Source of the DNA: Actinomadura barringtoniae
GTDB taxonomy: Bacteria; Actinomycetota; Actinomycetes; Streptosporangiales; Streptosporangiaceae
Length of the DNA: 64,000 nucleotides
NCBI RefSeq assembly: GCF_017573505.1
Contig: NZ_JAGEOJ010000027.1
Coordinates: 1-64,000 of the forward strand
Direction: 5' to 3'
The notes beneath the pieces are model-generated. The model was not told the origin of the DNA and searched no databases. It saw nothing but the letters and a program-made list of their open reading frames with translations. Made by a program: the position numbers and the translations under genes. Below, in pieces: positions 33,726 through 41,718 of the stretch; the first letter of the stretch is position 1; each line of letters starts with the position of its first letter.

Positions 33726-34587
33726 GCCAGTCCGGGACCTGTTCCGGAAGGTCGGTGCTGACCCGCATGGGGAATTTCGCGTCGCGCTTCTCAAGGAACG
33801 ACGTCACGCCCTCATTGGCGTCGGGCGCACCGCCCATGGCCGCCATGAGCCGCGAGTCGGCGGCGTGCGCGTCCCACGGCGACGGAGCCGACAGCCCCGA
33901 CCACATGAGGCGGCGGATGGCGGCCACCGACACCGCCGAGGTGTTGTCGGCGATCTCGCGGGCCAGCTCGTACGCCGCCGGGAGCAACTCGTCCGGCGCG
34001 TACACCCGCGACACCAGCCGGCCCGCCAGCGCCTCCTGTGCGTCGAAGACGCGGCCGGTCGCCGCCCACTCCATCGCCTGGGCGATCCCGACCAGCCGCG
34101 GCAGGAACCAGCTCGACGCCGCCTCGGTCACGATGCCGCGCCGCGCGAACACGAAGCCGAACTTGGCCTTCTCGCTGGCCAGCCGTACGTCCATGGGCAG
34201 CGTCATGGTGACGCCCACGCCGACCGCCGCGCCGTTGAACGCGCCGATGACCGGCTTGAGGCAGCGCGCGATCCGCAGCGCGACCGTGCCGCCGCCGTCG
34301 CGCGGCGTCCCGTCCTCGAAGACGTCGTCCGCCCCCGCGTACATGTCGTGCGACTTCTCCTTGTTGAAGGTGTCGCCGCCGCCCCCGAGGTCGGCGCCCG
34401 CGCAGAACGCCTTGCCCGCGCCCGTCACCACGACCACCCGCACATCGTCGTCGGCGTCGATGCGCTCGAACGCGTCCAGCATCTCGTTGCGCATCGTGTA
34501 GGTGTAGGCGTTCATCCGATGGGGCCGGTTCAGCGTGATCGTGGCGATCCCGTCCCGAACCTCGTACTCGATCTCGGTATACGACAC
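33715..34587 (-). CDS. Enoyl-CoA hydratase/isomerase family protein
   Basis: 290 aa, ATG after AGGAGG. Crotonase fold: GIATITLNRPHRMNAYTYTMRNEM, GAGKAFCAGADLGGGGD (first oxyanion-hole segment), CLKPVIGAFNGAAVGVGVTMTLPMDVRLASEKAKFGFVFARRGIVTEAASSWFLPRLVG with the catalytic Glu in the VTEAASSWFL region, and GRVFDAQEALAGRLVSRVY. It acts on acyl-CoA thioesters; the exact substrate is unknown. Monocistronic, separated from the deacetylase by a repeat array and hairpin. Confidence 0.92.
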   Translation of the reverse strand: MSYTEIEYEVRDGIATITLNRPHRMNAYTYTMRNEMLDAFERIDADDDVRVVVVTGAGKAFCAGADLGGGGDTFNKEKSHDMYAGADDVFEDGTPRDGGGTVALRIARCLKPVIGAFNGAAVGVGVTMTLPMDVRLASEKAKFGFVFARRGIVTEAASSWFLPRLVGIAQAMEWAATGRVFDAQEALAGRLVSRVYAPDELLPAAYELAREIADNTSAVSVAAIRRLMWSGLSAPSPWDAHAADSRLMAAMGGAPDANEGVTSFLEKRDAKFPMRVSTDLPEQVPDWPVR

Positions 34588-34703
34588 CTGACATCCTCCT
34601 CGCGCGCGCCTGTGTAGAACCAGATTCTAGGAACACGCGGCACCAGGGCAGACGGGGGACCCTCAACGCGGGGACCCTCAACGCGGCCCCCAGACCCGGC
34701 CCC

Positions 34704-35045
34704 TCAGGTCGTGGCGGCGGGGAAGAGGTGGGTCAAAAGGTCGCGGCGCCAGTCGTCCAGTGACCCCTTGAAACCGTGCGGTGGCAGCGGGGTGAGGTGG
34801 CCTTCCTCCTGAACGAGGCGAACCACGCCGCCGGGTCCCAGGTCCACCTCATCGGGGATATGGCCGGATGCGGCGACGCGCTGGGCGAGGAGTCCGAGGA
34901 TCTGGGCCCACCCTTGCCCCAGATACGGCGGCAACGCAATTACCCGCAGCTCAGGCAGGTCTCGCGCGGAAAGCCCGCTGCTGCGCAGCACAAGGCCGTC
35001 GTCACGTTCCACACCCACGATCCGGACCTCGGCCGACTCACCCAT
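34704..35045 (-). CDS. Small conserved hypothetical protein
   Basis: 113 aa: VRIVGVERDDGLVLRSSGLSARDLPELRVIALPPYLGQGWAQILGLLAQRV and VRLVQEEGHLTPLPPHGFKGSLDDWRRDLLTHLFPAA. It looks globular and soluble; family not recognised. TAGTGT followed by 6 nt and the ATG suggests a leaderless transcript. Divergent from the methyltransferase gene. Confidence 0.65.
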   Translation of the reverse strand: MGESAEVRIVGVERDDGLVLRSSGLSARDLPELRVIALPPYLGQGWAQILGLLAQRVAASGHIPDEVDLGPGGVVRLVQEEGHLTPLPPHGFKGSLDDWRRDLLTHLFPAATT

Positions 35046-35143
35046 GCCACGACACTACGACGGGTAGGCGTACCGCTCCGCATCGGGTGAGACAGATCAC
35101 CGTGCCGCTCCCGGGCGGGCGTCCGTCGTTCACCTCTCGGCTT

Positions 35144-35162
35144 TGTCGGATAAATTACGACA
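35144..35162 (+). promoter_or_regulatory. Inverted repeat and -10 element at the methyltransferase start
   Basis: TGTCG and CGACA arms (35144-35148, 35158-35162) flank TAAATT (35151-35156), a plausible -10. The GTG follows directly at 35163. Likely a leaderless promoter, possibly with an overlapping operator. Confidence 0.4.
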
Positions 35163-35927
35163 GTGAATTGGGCCGTGACGACGTACGACTCCGCCTTCGG
35201 GTACGTCTCCGCGCACGGCGCCCCGCTGATCGACCTGCTCGATCCACAGCCCGGGGAAAGGGTCATCGACCTCGGGTGCGGCACCGGGGCGTTCAGCGCG
35301 GAGATCGCCGAGCGCGGGGCCGAGGTGCTGGGCATCGACGGCTCCAAGGAGATGATCGCCCAGGCGACCGCGCAGCACCCGGGGCTGTCCTTCGCCGTGG
35401 GCGACGCGCATGACTTCACCACCAGCGAGTCGTTCGACGCGGTGGCCTCCAACGCCGCCCTGCACTGGATGACCCGCGACCCCGCCGCGGTGATCCGCCA
35501 GGTCCACGCCGCGCTCCGCCCCGGCGGGCGCTTCGTCGGCGAACTCGGCGGCGCCGGCAACTGCGCCGAACTGATCGCCGCCATGCAGACCGCGTGGCGC
35601 GTCTTCGGCATGGGCGAGCCGGAACTCCCCTGGTACTTCCCCTCCCCCGCGGAGTACACCGCGCGTCTCGAGGAGGGCGGCTTCACGGTGCGGCTCCTCG
35701 AGTACGCCGAACGCCCCACGCGTATGAACGAGGGCCCGAACGGTGCCGCCGACTGGGTTCGCACCTACGCGGCCAACGCCTTGGCCGACGTTCCCCCCGA
35801 ACTCATCGAGCCCCTACTAGGGCGCATCAACGACCTGGCAGCCCCGGCCCTGCGCCGCGAGTCGGGCTGGGTCGCCGACTACGTGCGGCTGCGTTTCGCT
35901 GCCGTACGTAAGGCGGACACCGCTTAG
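35163..35927 (+). CDS. SAM-dependent class I methyltransferase
   Basis: 254 aa. Motif I VIDLGCGTGAFSAEIAERG, acidic motif II VLGIDGSKEMIAQA, VGDAHDFTTSESFDAVASNAALHWM (motif post-II/IV) and VHAALRPGGRFVGEL. The C-terminal layout (PWYFPSPAEYTARLEEGGFTV) resembles trans-aconitate or small-molecule methyltransferases. The substrate is unknown. Only 10 bp upstream of the CysRS-like gene, so the two may share a transcript, although the second has its own -10-like element. Confidence 0.88.
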   Translation: MNWAVTTYDSAFGYVSAHGAPLIDLLDPQPGERVIDLGCGTGAFSAEIAERGAEVLGIDGSKEMIAQATAQHPGLSFAVGDAHDFTTSESFDAVASNAALHWMTRDPAAVIRQVHAALRPGGRFVGELGGAGNCAELIAAMQTAWRVFGMGEPELPWYFPSPAEYTARLEEGGFTVRLLEYAERPTRMNEGPNGAADWVRTYAANALADVPPELIEPLLGRINDLAAPALRRESGWVADYVRLRFAAVRKADTA

Positions 35928-35937
35928 GCTGGGGCGC

Positions 35938-36618
35938 ATGCTGCGGCTGTACGACCATCGCACCGGACAGGCCGAAGAACTCCCTCGCGTACTGCGCATC
36001 CACGTGCTCAACGGCGCGGGTCATCGCGCACTCATAGTCGCCGACCTCCTCCAACGAGTGGCCGACCGCGGAGGGCGCCGTTCCCGCGTGACCAGCGCCC
36101 CCTATTTCGCCGCGACCGACACGGCCTGGGACGACTACGGAATCCGTCCCTTCGCCGTACTGGACCCTGACGACCCCACCCCGGACGCCGACGTCTACGT
36201 CTGCCCCGAGGGCGCCGCCGGCCCCACCGAAGGCCGCCGCATGGACATCCCCCACGAGACCGGCAGCTGGCAAGCGGCCAAGGACTCCCTGGCCGTACGG
36301 CTGGCCATCCTCGACACCCACTACCGCGACCGCCTCCACCTCACCCCCGAGACCCACGCCAAGGCCGCCGAACGCCTCGACGCCTGGCGTCACCAGGTCG
36401 CCGAGTGGGCCAACTCCCCCGGCCGCCCCATGGATCGTTCATACGCAGCCGAAGCTGAAGAGGCCCTGGCCGGCGACCTGGATTCCCCCAAGGCCCTAGC
36501 CGTCCTAGACCGCCTGGCGGCCGACCCGGGCCTGGCCCCCGGCACGAAGCTGGAAACCTTCATCCACATGGACATGCTCCTGGGGCTCAACCTGGAAGCC
36601 CTGATCGGCAGGGTCTGA
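35938..36618 (+). CDS. Cysteinyl-tRNA synthetase/MshC-like protein lacking the catalytic motifs
   Basis: 226 aa. The start MLRLYDHRTGQAEELPRVLRIHVLNGAG matches the CysRS/MshC N-terminus (LRLYDTRTGQ...). DLLQRVADRGGRR is the helix that follows HIGH in the synthetases, and the end (YAAEAEEALAGDLDSPKALAVLDRLAADP) matches the helix-bundle segment with DLDTPAAL. The HIGH signature, the zinc-binding Cys and KMSKS are absent, and the protein is half the usual length. Probably a non-catalytic paralogue. The similarity call is mine by eye. Confidence 0.55.
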   Translation: MLRLYDHRTGQAEELPRVLRIHVLNGAGHRALIVADLLQRVADRGGRRSRVTSAPYFAATDTAWDDYGIRPFAVLDPDDPTPDADVYVCPEGAAGPTEGRRMDIPHETGSWQAAKDSLAVRLAILDTHYRDRLHLTPETHAKAAERLDAWRHQVAEWANSPGRPMDRSYAAEAEEALAGDLDSPKALAVLDRLAADPGLAPGTKLETFIHMDMLLGLNLEALIGRV

Positions 36619-36629
36619 TGCCATCGCCC

Positions 36630-36676
36630 GAACGGCCAGCTCTGAACCGCCAGCTCTGAACCGCCAGGTCTGAACG
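36630..36676. repeat. 15-bp tandem repeats after the CysRS-like gene
   Basis: Three units CCAGCTCTGAACCGC or similar. CAGGTCTGA resembles the gene's own stop context (AGGGTCTGA at 36610-36618). Confidence 0.55.
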
Positions 36677-36735
36677 AAACTGGACGTATCCCCGATCCCC
36701 ACTAAGCGTCACCGTCCGGTCACTACCGTTCTGGC

Positions 36736-37269
36736 GTGCCCCGGCTCCGCATCCTGGCGATGACCCTCCTGCTATCGGCTTGCGCAGCAGCCTGCGCACC
36801 GGCAGGCGCGTCCGGCGGCTTCAGCCCGAGCGGCACGTACGGCCCCAGAGGCGAGGCCGCGACCTGGGCGGCAACCCCTTCTCATGCCACGGTCCTGGCC
36901 GCCTACCGCCGCTTCCACCAGGTCTTCGAATCGGTCCTGGAGACCAACGATCCAAGCCAGATCTCCAGCGCCGCCACAGGCCCCGAAGCAGCCCGCCTGA
37001 CCCGCCTCGTCCGCGCCAACCGCCGCGCGGGCGTGATCCAGCGCAGCCACACCATCCCGCACCCCCACGTGGCCACCCTCAGCGCTAAAAGCGCCGAAAT
37101 CATCGACTGCGCCACCACATCCGGGCTATGGACGTACAAACAACGCTCAGGCGCCCGCGTGGGCAAACCGCCCCGCCCCCGCCGCTACCTCCTGTACGTC
37201 AGCCTGACGGCCACTGAGGGCACCTGGAAGGTCAACAAGATCACCTACCCCAAGGACCCCAGGTGCTGA
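36736..37269 (+). CDS. Putative secreted lipoprotein
   Basis: 177 aa from the GTG at 36736, preceded by TACCGT 6 nt upstream (leaderless-like). Lipobox-type LLSAC with Cys at 16 and a second Cys at 20. The mature part contains ATVLAAYRRFHQVFESVLETNDPSQISSAATGPEAARL and a YLLYVSLTATEGTWKVNKITYPKDPRC end, typical of small actinobacterial secreted proteins of NTF2-like type. Its stop overlaps the next gene by 7 nt. Confidence 0.7.
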   Translation: MPRLRILAMTLLLSACAAACAPAGASGGFSPSGTYGPRGEAATWAATPSHATVLAAYRRFHQVFESVLETNDPSQISSAATGPEAARLTRLVRANRRAGVIQRSHTIPHPHVATLSAKSAEIIDCATTSGLWTYKQRSGARVGKPPRPRRYLLYVSLTATEGTWKVNKITYPKDPRC

Positions 37270-37964
37270 GGGCGCTCCTCCTGACCGCCGCCCTAGTAGC
37301 GATCCCAGTCCCCGCCAAAGCCGACGCCAACTGCTCTCAGCACTCCAACGGCTGGCTGTGCGGCATCGGCGCCGCTAGCCACACCCAAGGCTCGGCCCAT
37401 GGCTCAACTCACGGAGGCGGCGGCGCTTCGCCCCCCGACAACAGCCTCGACGTGAAGCCCATGTGCGCCCCCACAGGAGGCGCCGACCACTGCATCACGC
37501 TCCCCGAAACCCCTAAGGCCAGCACCGCCGACGTGGTCCAGATGGCCCGCGACGCGATGATGCTCCCCGCCCCGCGCCCCCACACGAGCCCATCACCCCG
37601 CACCTGGGTCCGCCTGAGAACGTTCCTCTGGCTCGAAAGATCAACCTGGCACCCGTCCACCGCAGCCGTCTCGGTAGACGGCCAGACGGTCACCATGACC
37701 GGCCGACCCACCAGCGTCGTCTGGAACATGGGTGAGAGTTCGGTCACATGCCAGGGACCGGGCTCTCCGCACTCCCCAACGTGCTCGTACAGCTACGCCC
37801 GTTCGGCCGCGCACCCCTACGACGTATCGGCCACCGTCTACTACGCCGTCAATTGGGCCTGCTCAGGGGCCTGCGACACCCCGTCCGGTGCGTTCGGCCC
37901 GCTCCCGGCCACGTCCCACCTGCGCCTCACCGTCGGCGAGATCCAGACGTCGGCAACGGGCTAA
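37263..37964 (+). CDS. Secreted Cys-containing PKD-like protein
   Basis: 233 aa, GTG at 37263 within the end of the preceding lipoprotein gene, so co-translated. Signal peptide about 1-20 (LLLTAALVAIPVPAKA). Residues about 115-230 resemble the PKD-like module of many actinomycete secreted proteins (VSVDGQTVTMTGRPTSVVWNMGESSVTCQGPG, VSATVYYAVNWACSGACDTPSGAFG). A His/Gly/Ser-rich linker precedes it. Function unknown, probably a cell-surface accessory protein. Confidence 0.7.
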   Translation: MLRALLLTAALVAIPVPAKADANCSQHSNGWLCGIGAASHTQGSAHGSTHGGGGASPPDNSLDVKPMCAPTGGADHCITLPETPKASTADVVQMARDAMMLPAPRPHTSPSPRTWVRLRTFLWLERSTWHPSTAAVSVDGQTVTMTGRPTSVVWNMGESSVTCQGPGSPHSPTCSYSYARSAAHPYDVSATVYYAVNWACSGACDTPSGAFGPLPATSHLRLTVGEIQTSATG

Positions 37965-38151
37965 AAGTTCGGGGGAACTTTCTCACAGTCCAGAACCGGC
38001 CGCCGCGCGCGCCCAAATACCGGACAAATGACCACAATCGCAACCAGAGAGACATGCACCACTAAATACTCTTCTTGACGCAGATGTCTCTGACCTGCTT
38101 CCTTTTCCCTTCGGAACTCCCCTCAAACCAGCTTCCACGGAAGGCAGCGCG

Positions 38152-39231
38152 TTGCGTCTTTCATCCCCTCGTATCGTCATCGCGGGCACGGCTGCGGCCG
38201 CCTGCGCGGTCGCCGGCGGCATCGCCGTCGCGGCCACCAACGACTCGGCCAAGCCGGTCGCCAAGACCGGCGCGTCCGCCCAGACGGCCGACCCCAACGC
38301 CCAGGTAGTCGTCCACAGCGAAGGCGCGTCGGCGGCTTCGGTGCAGGCTTTCTGGACGCCCGCCCGCATCAAGGCGGCTCTCGCCACCAAGCCGAAGGAC
38401 ATGCCTGCCTCCGAGGTGGCCCCCACCTCGGAGCCGGCCGCGGCCGCCAACGCCGCCCCCGAGATCGACATCGAGGGCACCTCGCCCGACGCCTCGACGT
38501 CCGCCGCCAACACGAAGGCCTCGACTCAGGCCGTCGTGAACACCCGCGTCTGGACCAAGCACGGCCGTCCGCCGGCGCGCACCATCGGCCGCCTCATCGC
38601 CGTCGACCACGTGGACAGCCAGGGCACCTGGTACTCCCTGTGCTCGGCCACGGTGGTCACCGCCAAGAACAAGCGGACCCTCATCACCGCCGGCCACTGC
38701 GTCAACCGGGGCAAGAACGGCGGCTGGCTCAGCCACTACGCCTTCATCCCTGACCTGCCCAAGAACAAGAAGGCCTGGCCGATCCAGGACGTCGTCGCGC
38801 TCAAGGGCTGGACCCAGAAGGGCGACTTCCGCTACGACATCGCCGGCGCCCGAGTCCGCGCCCAGATCCAGCGGACCACCGGCAGCCAGGGCATCGCCTT
38901 CAACTTCAAGCACCGCCGCTACGGCATCTACAGCTTCGGCTACCCGGCCGACCTGCTGCCGTCCGGCAAGAAGCTGCCGAACTACAACCTCCTGCGCTAC
39001 TGCTCCGGCCGGTCCTACCCGGTCAACTACGGCGGCGGCAGCATCGGCATGGGCCTCAACTGCACCATGGGTCACGGCGCGAGCGGCGGCCCCTGGATCT
39101 ACGGCCTGAGCAAGAAGGGCTACGGCCGCGTCGTGGGCGTCAACAGCACCCACAGCCTCCGCACCAACCAGATGAACACCCCGAACTTCGGTTCGGTCGC
39201 GGTCGCCGTCTACAAGGCCACCGCCAAGTAA
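38152..39231 (+). CDS. Secreted trypsin-like serine protease with long propeptide
   Basis: 359 aa. TTG start with a GGAAGG site about 6-11 nt upstream. Signal peptide about 1-28 (IVIAGTAAAACAVAGGIAVAA). A propeptide of about 110 residues includes SVQAFWTPARIKAAL. Catalytic His in TLITAGHCVN, Asp in FRYDIAGARV, Ser in MGHGASGGPW. S1 family, glutamyl-endopeptidase/V8-like arrangement. Followed by a strong intrinsic terminator. Confidence 0.9.
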   Translation: MRLSSPRIVIAGTAAAACAVAGGIAVAATNDSAKPVAKTGASAQTADPNAQVVVHSEGASAASVQAFWTPARIKAALATKPKDMPASEVAPTSEPAAAANAAPEIDIEGTSPDASTSAANTKASTQAVVNTRVWTKHGRPPARTIGRLIAVDHVDSQGTWYSLCSATVVTAKNKRTLITAGHCVNRGKNGGWLSHYAFIPDLPKNKKAWPIQDVVALKGWTQKGDFRYDIAGARVRAQIQRTTGSQGIAFNFKHRRYGIYSFGYPADLLPSGKKLPNYNLLRYCSGRSYPVNYGGGSIGMGLNCTMGHGASGGPWIYGLSKKGYGRVVGVNSTHSLRTNQMNTPNFGSVAVAVYKATAK

Positions 39232-39250
39232 CGCCCTCACAGCAACGCAA

Positions 39251-39288
39251 AGTTCCCGCTCGACCACGGTCGAGCGGGAACTTTTTTC
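39251..39288 (+). terminator. Strong intrinsic terminator
   Basis: A 15-bp perfect stem (39251-39265 with 39268-39282), then a T-run continuing to 39287, 19 bp after the protease stop. Confidence 0.92.
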
Positions 39289-40160
39289 TCCACACGGATC
39301 CGCGCCATTACCCTAATGGCGCGTTCCCACGTCCTCGCGGCGTGATCTACAGGTCCTCCGGAGCGATGGATGGATGATCGCCCAGGGCGCGAGACAGACA
39401 ACACGTGTTCCCTCTATCGATGCGAGATGTTCAAGGCACCGCTGGAGGCGACCTCGCCAGATCTGCTGCAGAGCTAGTTCGACGGATGTGACGGCGGAGG
39501 ATTGACGTCAAGGCTCCTGAGTAGTCCGTCACCTCTTGGAATCAGAATCGACGGAAAGTGACGTTTTAAATGGCGGTTCCGCAACTCGGGCCGCTTGTGG
39601 AGCGACGAGGACAGGCTGAGCCAGTGCAGCCAACACGGTTGCCAGCAAGTATCCACCAAACATTTCTATGCAGCGGGTGAGCAAGGAACTTCGGATGAGA
39701 TGGCGCCCGACTTCCCCGACTGACTTCGGGAACAGGACAAGAACTCTGCACGGATCGCGAGATCCTCGGTCGACGTTCGTCAGGGCGGAGGACAATGCCG
39801 CCTGTGCACGCTACTAAGTGGCCACCTGGTGACTTGCAGCCTGAATCGCGACGAGGCGAGAGCGTCCGTGCCGCCCGGACCGGACCGCCGCCTGAGAGCG
39901 CCTCCGACATGCTGGCAGCGGCGTCACGGCGTCGCACCAGTCCTCATCACGTCGTGCTCGCTAAGTCGACGCACCCTGGATGTTCGATACCGGGCACTAG
40001 CTTCAGTTACCCGAAGGCGCGCGCACCAGCGCCGGTGCCGCTTTCTCGTCCAAGCCCTGAGGAGCCAAGCTTCCGGGTCGCACCCGAAATTCGGCCGACG
40101 CATGGCGAAATCTCGAAGTCACCGCTTGCAAAGTCACCCATGACTTTTTAGGCTGGCTAG
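39289..40160. other. Gene-poor, lower-GC intergenic region
   Basis: About 870 bp with visibly lower GC and no ORF I can support. Short overlapping ORFs occur on both strands (for example 39529-39795 minus with a hydrophobic run, 39795-40151 plus) but none has a ribosome site, a recognisable motif or convincing codon usage. It may be the remnant of displaced toxin/immunity cassettes next to the rhs locus. Confidence 0.5.
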
Positions 40161-40541
40161 ATGATCGTTCGATGTGTACGGATCCTTGGAACAGCGTCCG
40201 GCAAGCCGTTGAAGGAGCATCCGAGTATCCAAGTCGGCGCCGAGTACCCCGTTCTGGAGATCATAGCGAGCCATCATGGCGTCAAATTTCGGATCTTCAA
40301 TCCCAAAATCGACCATCAGCATAAAATAGTTGGTCACGCCCTCTGGGGTGCGGGAATGTTTGAGATCGTGAGTGACCGAATTCCCTCTAGCTGGACGGCA
40401 AAAGTCCACCCGAATGGCAGCCTCATACTGTCACTCCCCGCTTGGCATGGCGAAGAATTTTGGGATGAATTCTTCGATGGAGAACCAGCCGCTGTGGCCG
40501 CGTTCGAGAGAGGTAAGGACCTTATCCTCAACGAAGCCTGA
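40161..40541 (+). CDS. Hypothetical protein next to the rhs locus, possible immunity protein
   Basis: 126 aa, acidic and globular-looking: PSIQVGAEYPVLEIIASHHGVKFRIFNPKIDHQHKIVGHALWGAGMFEIVSD, AKVHPNGSLILSLPAWHGEEFWDEFFDGEPAAVAAFERGKDLIL. GC is clearly below that of its neighbours, as often for toxin or immunity cassettes. It faces the rhs gene convergently across the IS element, unlike the usual co-directional immunity genes, so that role is speculative. No family recognised. Confidence 0.55.
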   Translation: MIVRCVRILGTASGKPLKEHPSIQVGAEYPVLEIIASHHGVKFRIFNPKIDHQHKIVGHALWGAGMFEIVSDRIPSSWTAKVHPNGSLILSLPAWHGEEFWDEFFDGEPAAVAAFERGKDLILNEA

Positions 40542-40698
40542 AGCAGGAGACCTCACATCATCCTTATTGACGGCTATCCAACACGGGATGACCGTCTCTC
40601 ACTGATAGGCGCTTTGGACTGGATCATCTCAGGCCGGGGCGATGCCGCTCTCCTCAAGAATGCACAAATCAGAGGGTGGCATCGCCCGGAACGACCTA

Positions 40699-41718
40699 GG
40701 GCCTGTTTCAAAGTCAGGTGAGCCAGTCGTTGATGGCTGCGATGTAGATGGTGGCTTGGTAGCGAACGGCGAGTTTGTCATAGCGAGTGGCGACGGCGCG
40801 GTGGCGTTTGAGCCGGTTGATGCCGCATTCCACAGCGTGCCGGGCGCGATAGTCGTCGGGATCAAACCGTGGCGGGCGGCCGCCGTGGCTGCCCCGCCGC
40901 CGGCGGCCTTGAACCCGGTCGGCAGGTTCGGGGATGGTGCAGCGGATGCCACGTTGCCGCAGATGAGCGCGGATCGTTCGGGACGAGTAGGCCTTGTCCG
41001 CCCGGACCACCTCCGGGCGGGTGCGTGGTCGTCCTGGGCCCAGCCGGGGCACGCTGATCCCGGCCATGACCGCCTCGAACTGCGGGGCGTCGTGCCGCTG
41101 CCCCGCCGTGACTGTGAGGGACAACAGCTTTTGGCCCTGCTCACACGCCAGATGCAGCTTGGTGGACAGGCCACCGCGAGAGCGGCCCAGCGCATGGTCA
41201 GCGGGCTCGTCGTCCACGCCGCCGGGTGGCTCGGCCTGGGCGTGGGCATGGCGGGCCGCGCCGGCCGCGTGCTGGTGCGCCCGACAGACCGTGGAGTCCA
41301 CCCCGACCTGCCAGGCAATGTGCCCGTGCGCGTCGGCCACCGTCTGCAGGGCGGTGATGACCTGATGCCAGACACCCGCCCGCTGCCAGCGCCGGAACAA
41401 CCCGTACACCGCCTGCCACGAGCCATAACACTCGGGAACGTCCCGCCACGGCACACCGACCCGCACCCGCCATCTGATCCCGTTGATGAGCTGCCGTTTG
41501 GTCCACACAGACGGCCGACCCTGGCGACGCGGCACAGGCAGCAGCGGCTCCAGCCGCGCCCACTGCTCATCGGTCAGATCGAACCGCCGCGTCACCGCTA
41601 GGGTGGCCACGAGGTCTCCGGTATTCAGGTTCTTCTTGGTCGATGAACCCTCTTACCGGAGACCTCACTCATTAGAGATAGCGACACACCGTCACACAGC
41701 GGACTTCGAAACAGGCCC
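40699..41718 (-). mobile_element. IS5-family insertion sequence (1020 bp), intact
   Basis: Terminal inverted repeats GGGCCTGTTTCAAAGTC at 40699 and its near-perfect complement ending at 41718 (one mismatch). A 2-bp TA target duplication flanks it (40697-40698, 41719-41720). It carries a single transposase ORF. It sits exactly at the TAG stop of the rhs gene. Confidence 0.9.
40714..41610 (-). CDS. IS5-family transposase (DDE, IS427-like)
   Basis: 298 aa. N-terminal FDLTDEQWARLEPLLPVPRRQGRPSVWTKRQLINGIRWRVRVGVPWRDVP (DUF4096-type) and catalytic domain with Asp in QVGVDSTVCRAHQHA, Asp in VVRADKAYSSR and Glu in RHAVECGINRLKRHRAVATRYDKLAVRY (Y-(2)-R-(3)-E-(6)-K-like signature). Many IS427-group elements need a frameshift between two ORFs; this one is a single uninterrupted frame. 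Probably functional. Confidence 0.93.
   Translation of the reverse strand: MATLAVTRRFDLTDEQWARLEPLLPVPRRQGRPSVWTKRQLINGIRWRVRVGVPWRDVPECYGSWQAVYGLFRRWQRAGVWHQVITALQTVADAHGHIAWQVGVDSTVCRAHQHAAGAARHAHAQAEPPGGVDDEPADHALGRSRGGLSTKLHLACEQGQKLLSLTVTAGQRHDAPQFEAVMAGISVPRLGPGRPRTRPEVVRADKAYSSRTIRAHLRQRGIRCTIPEPADRVQGRRRRGSHGGRPPRFDPDDYRARHAVECGINRLKRHRAVATRYDKLAVRYQATIYIAAINDWLT

Noticed and set aside
39566..40151. Overlapping ORFs in the low-GC gap (39566-39937 minus, 39795-40151 plus)
   Set aside because: No ribosome sites, no motifs, biased toward Pro/Arg/Ser as in random ORFs.
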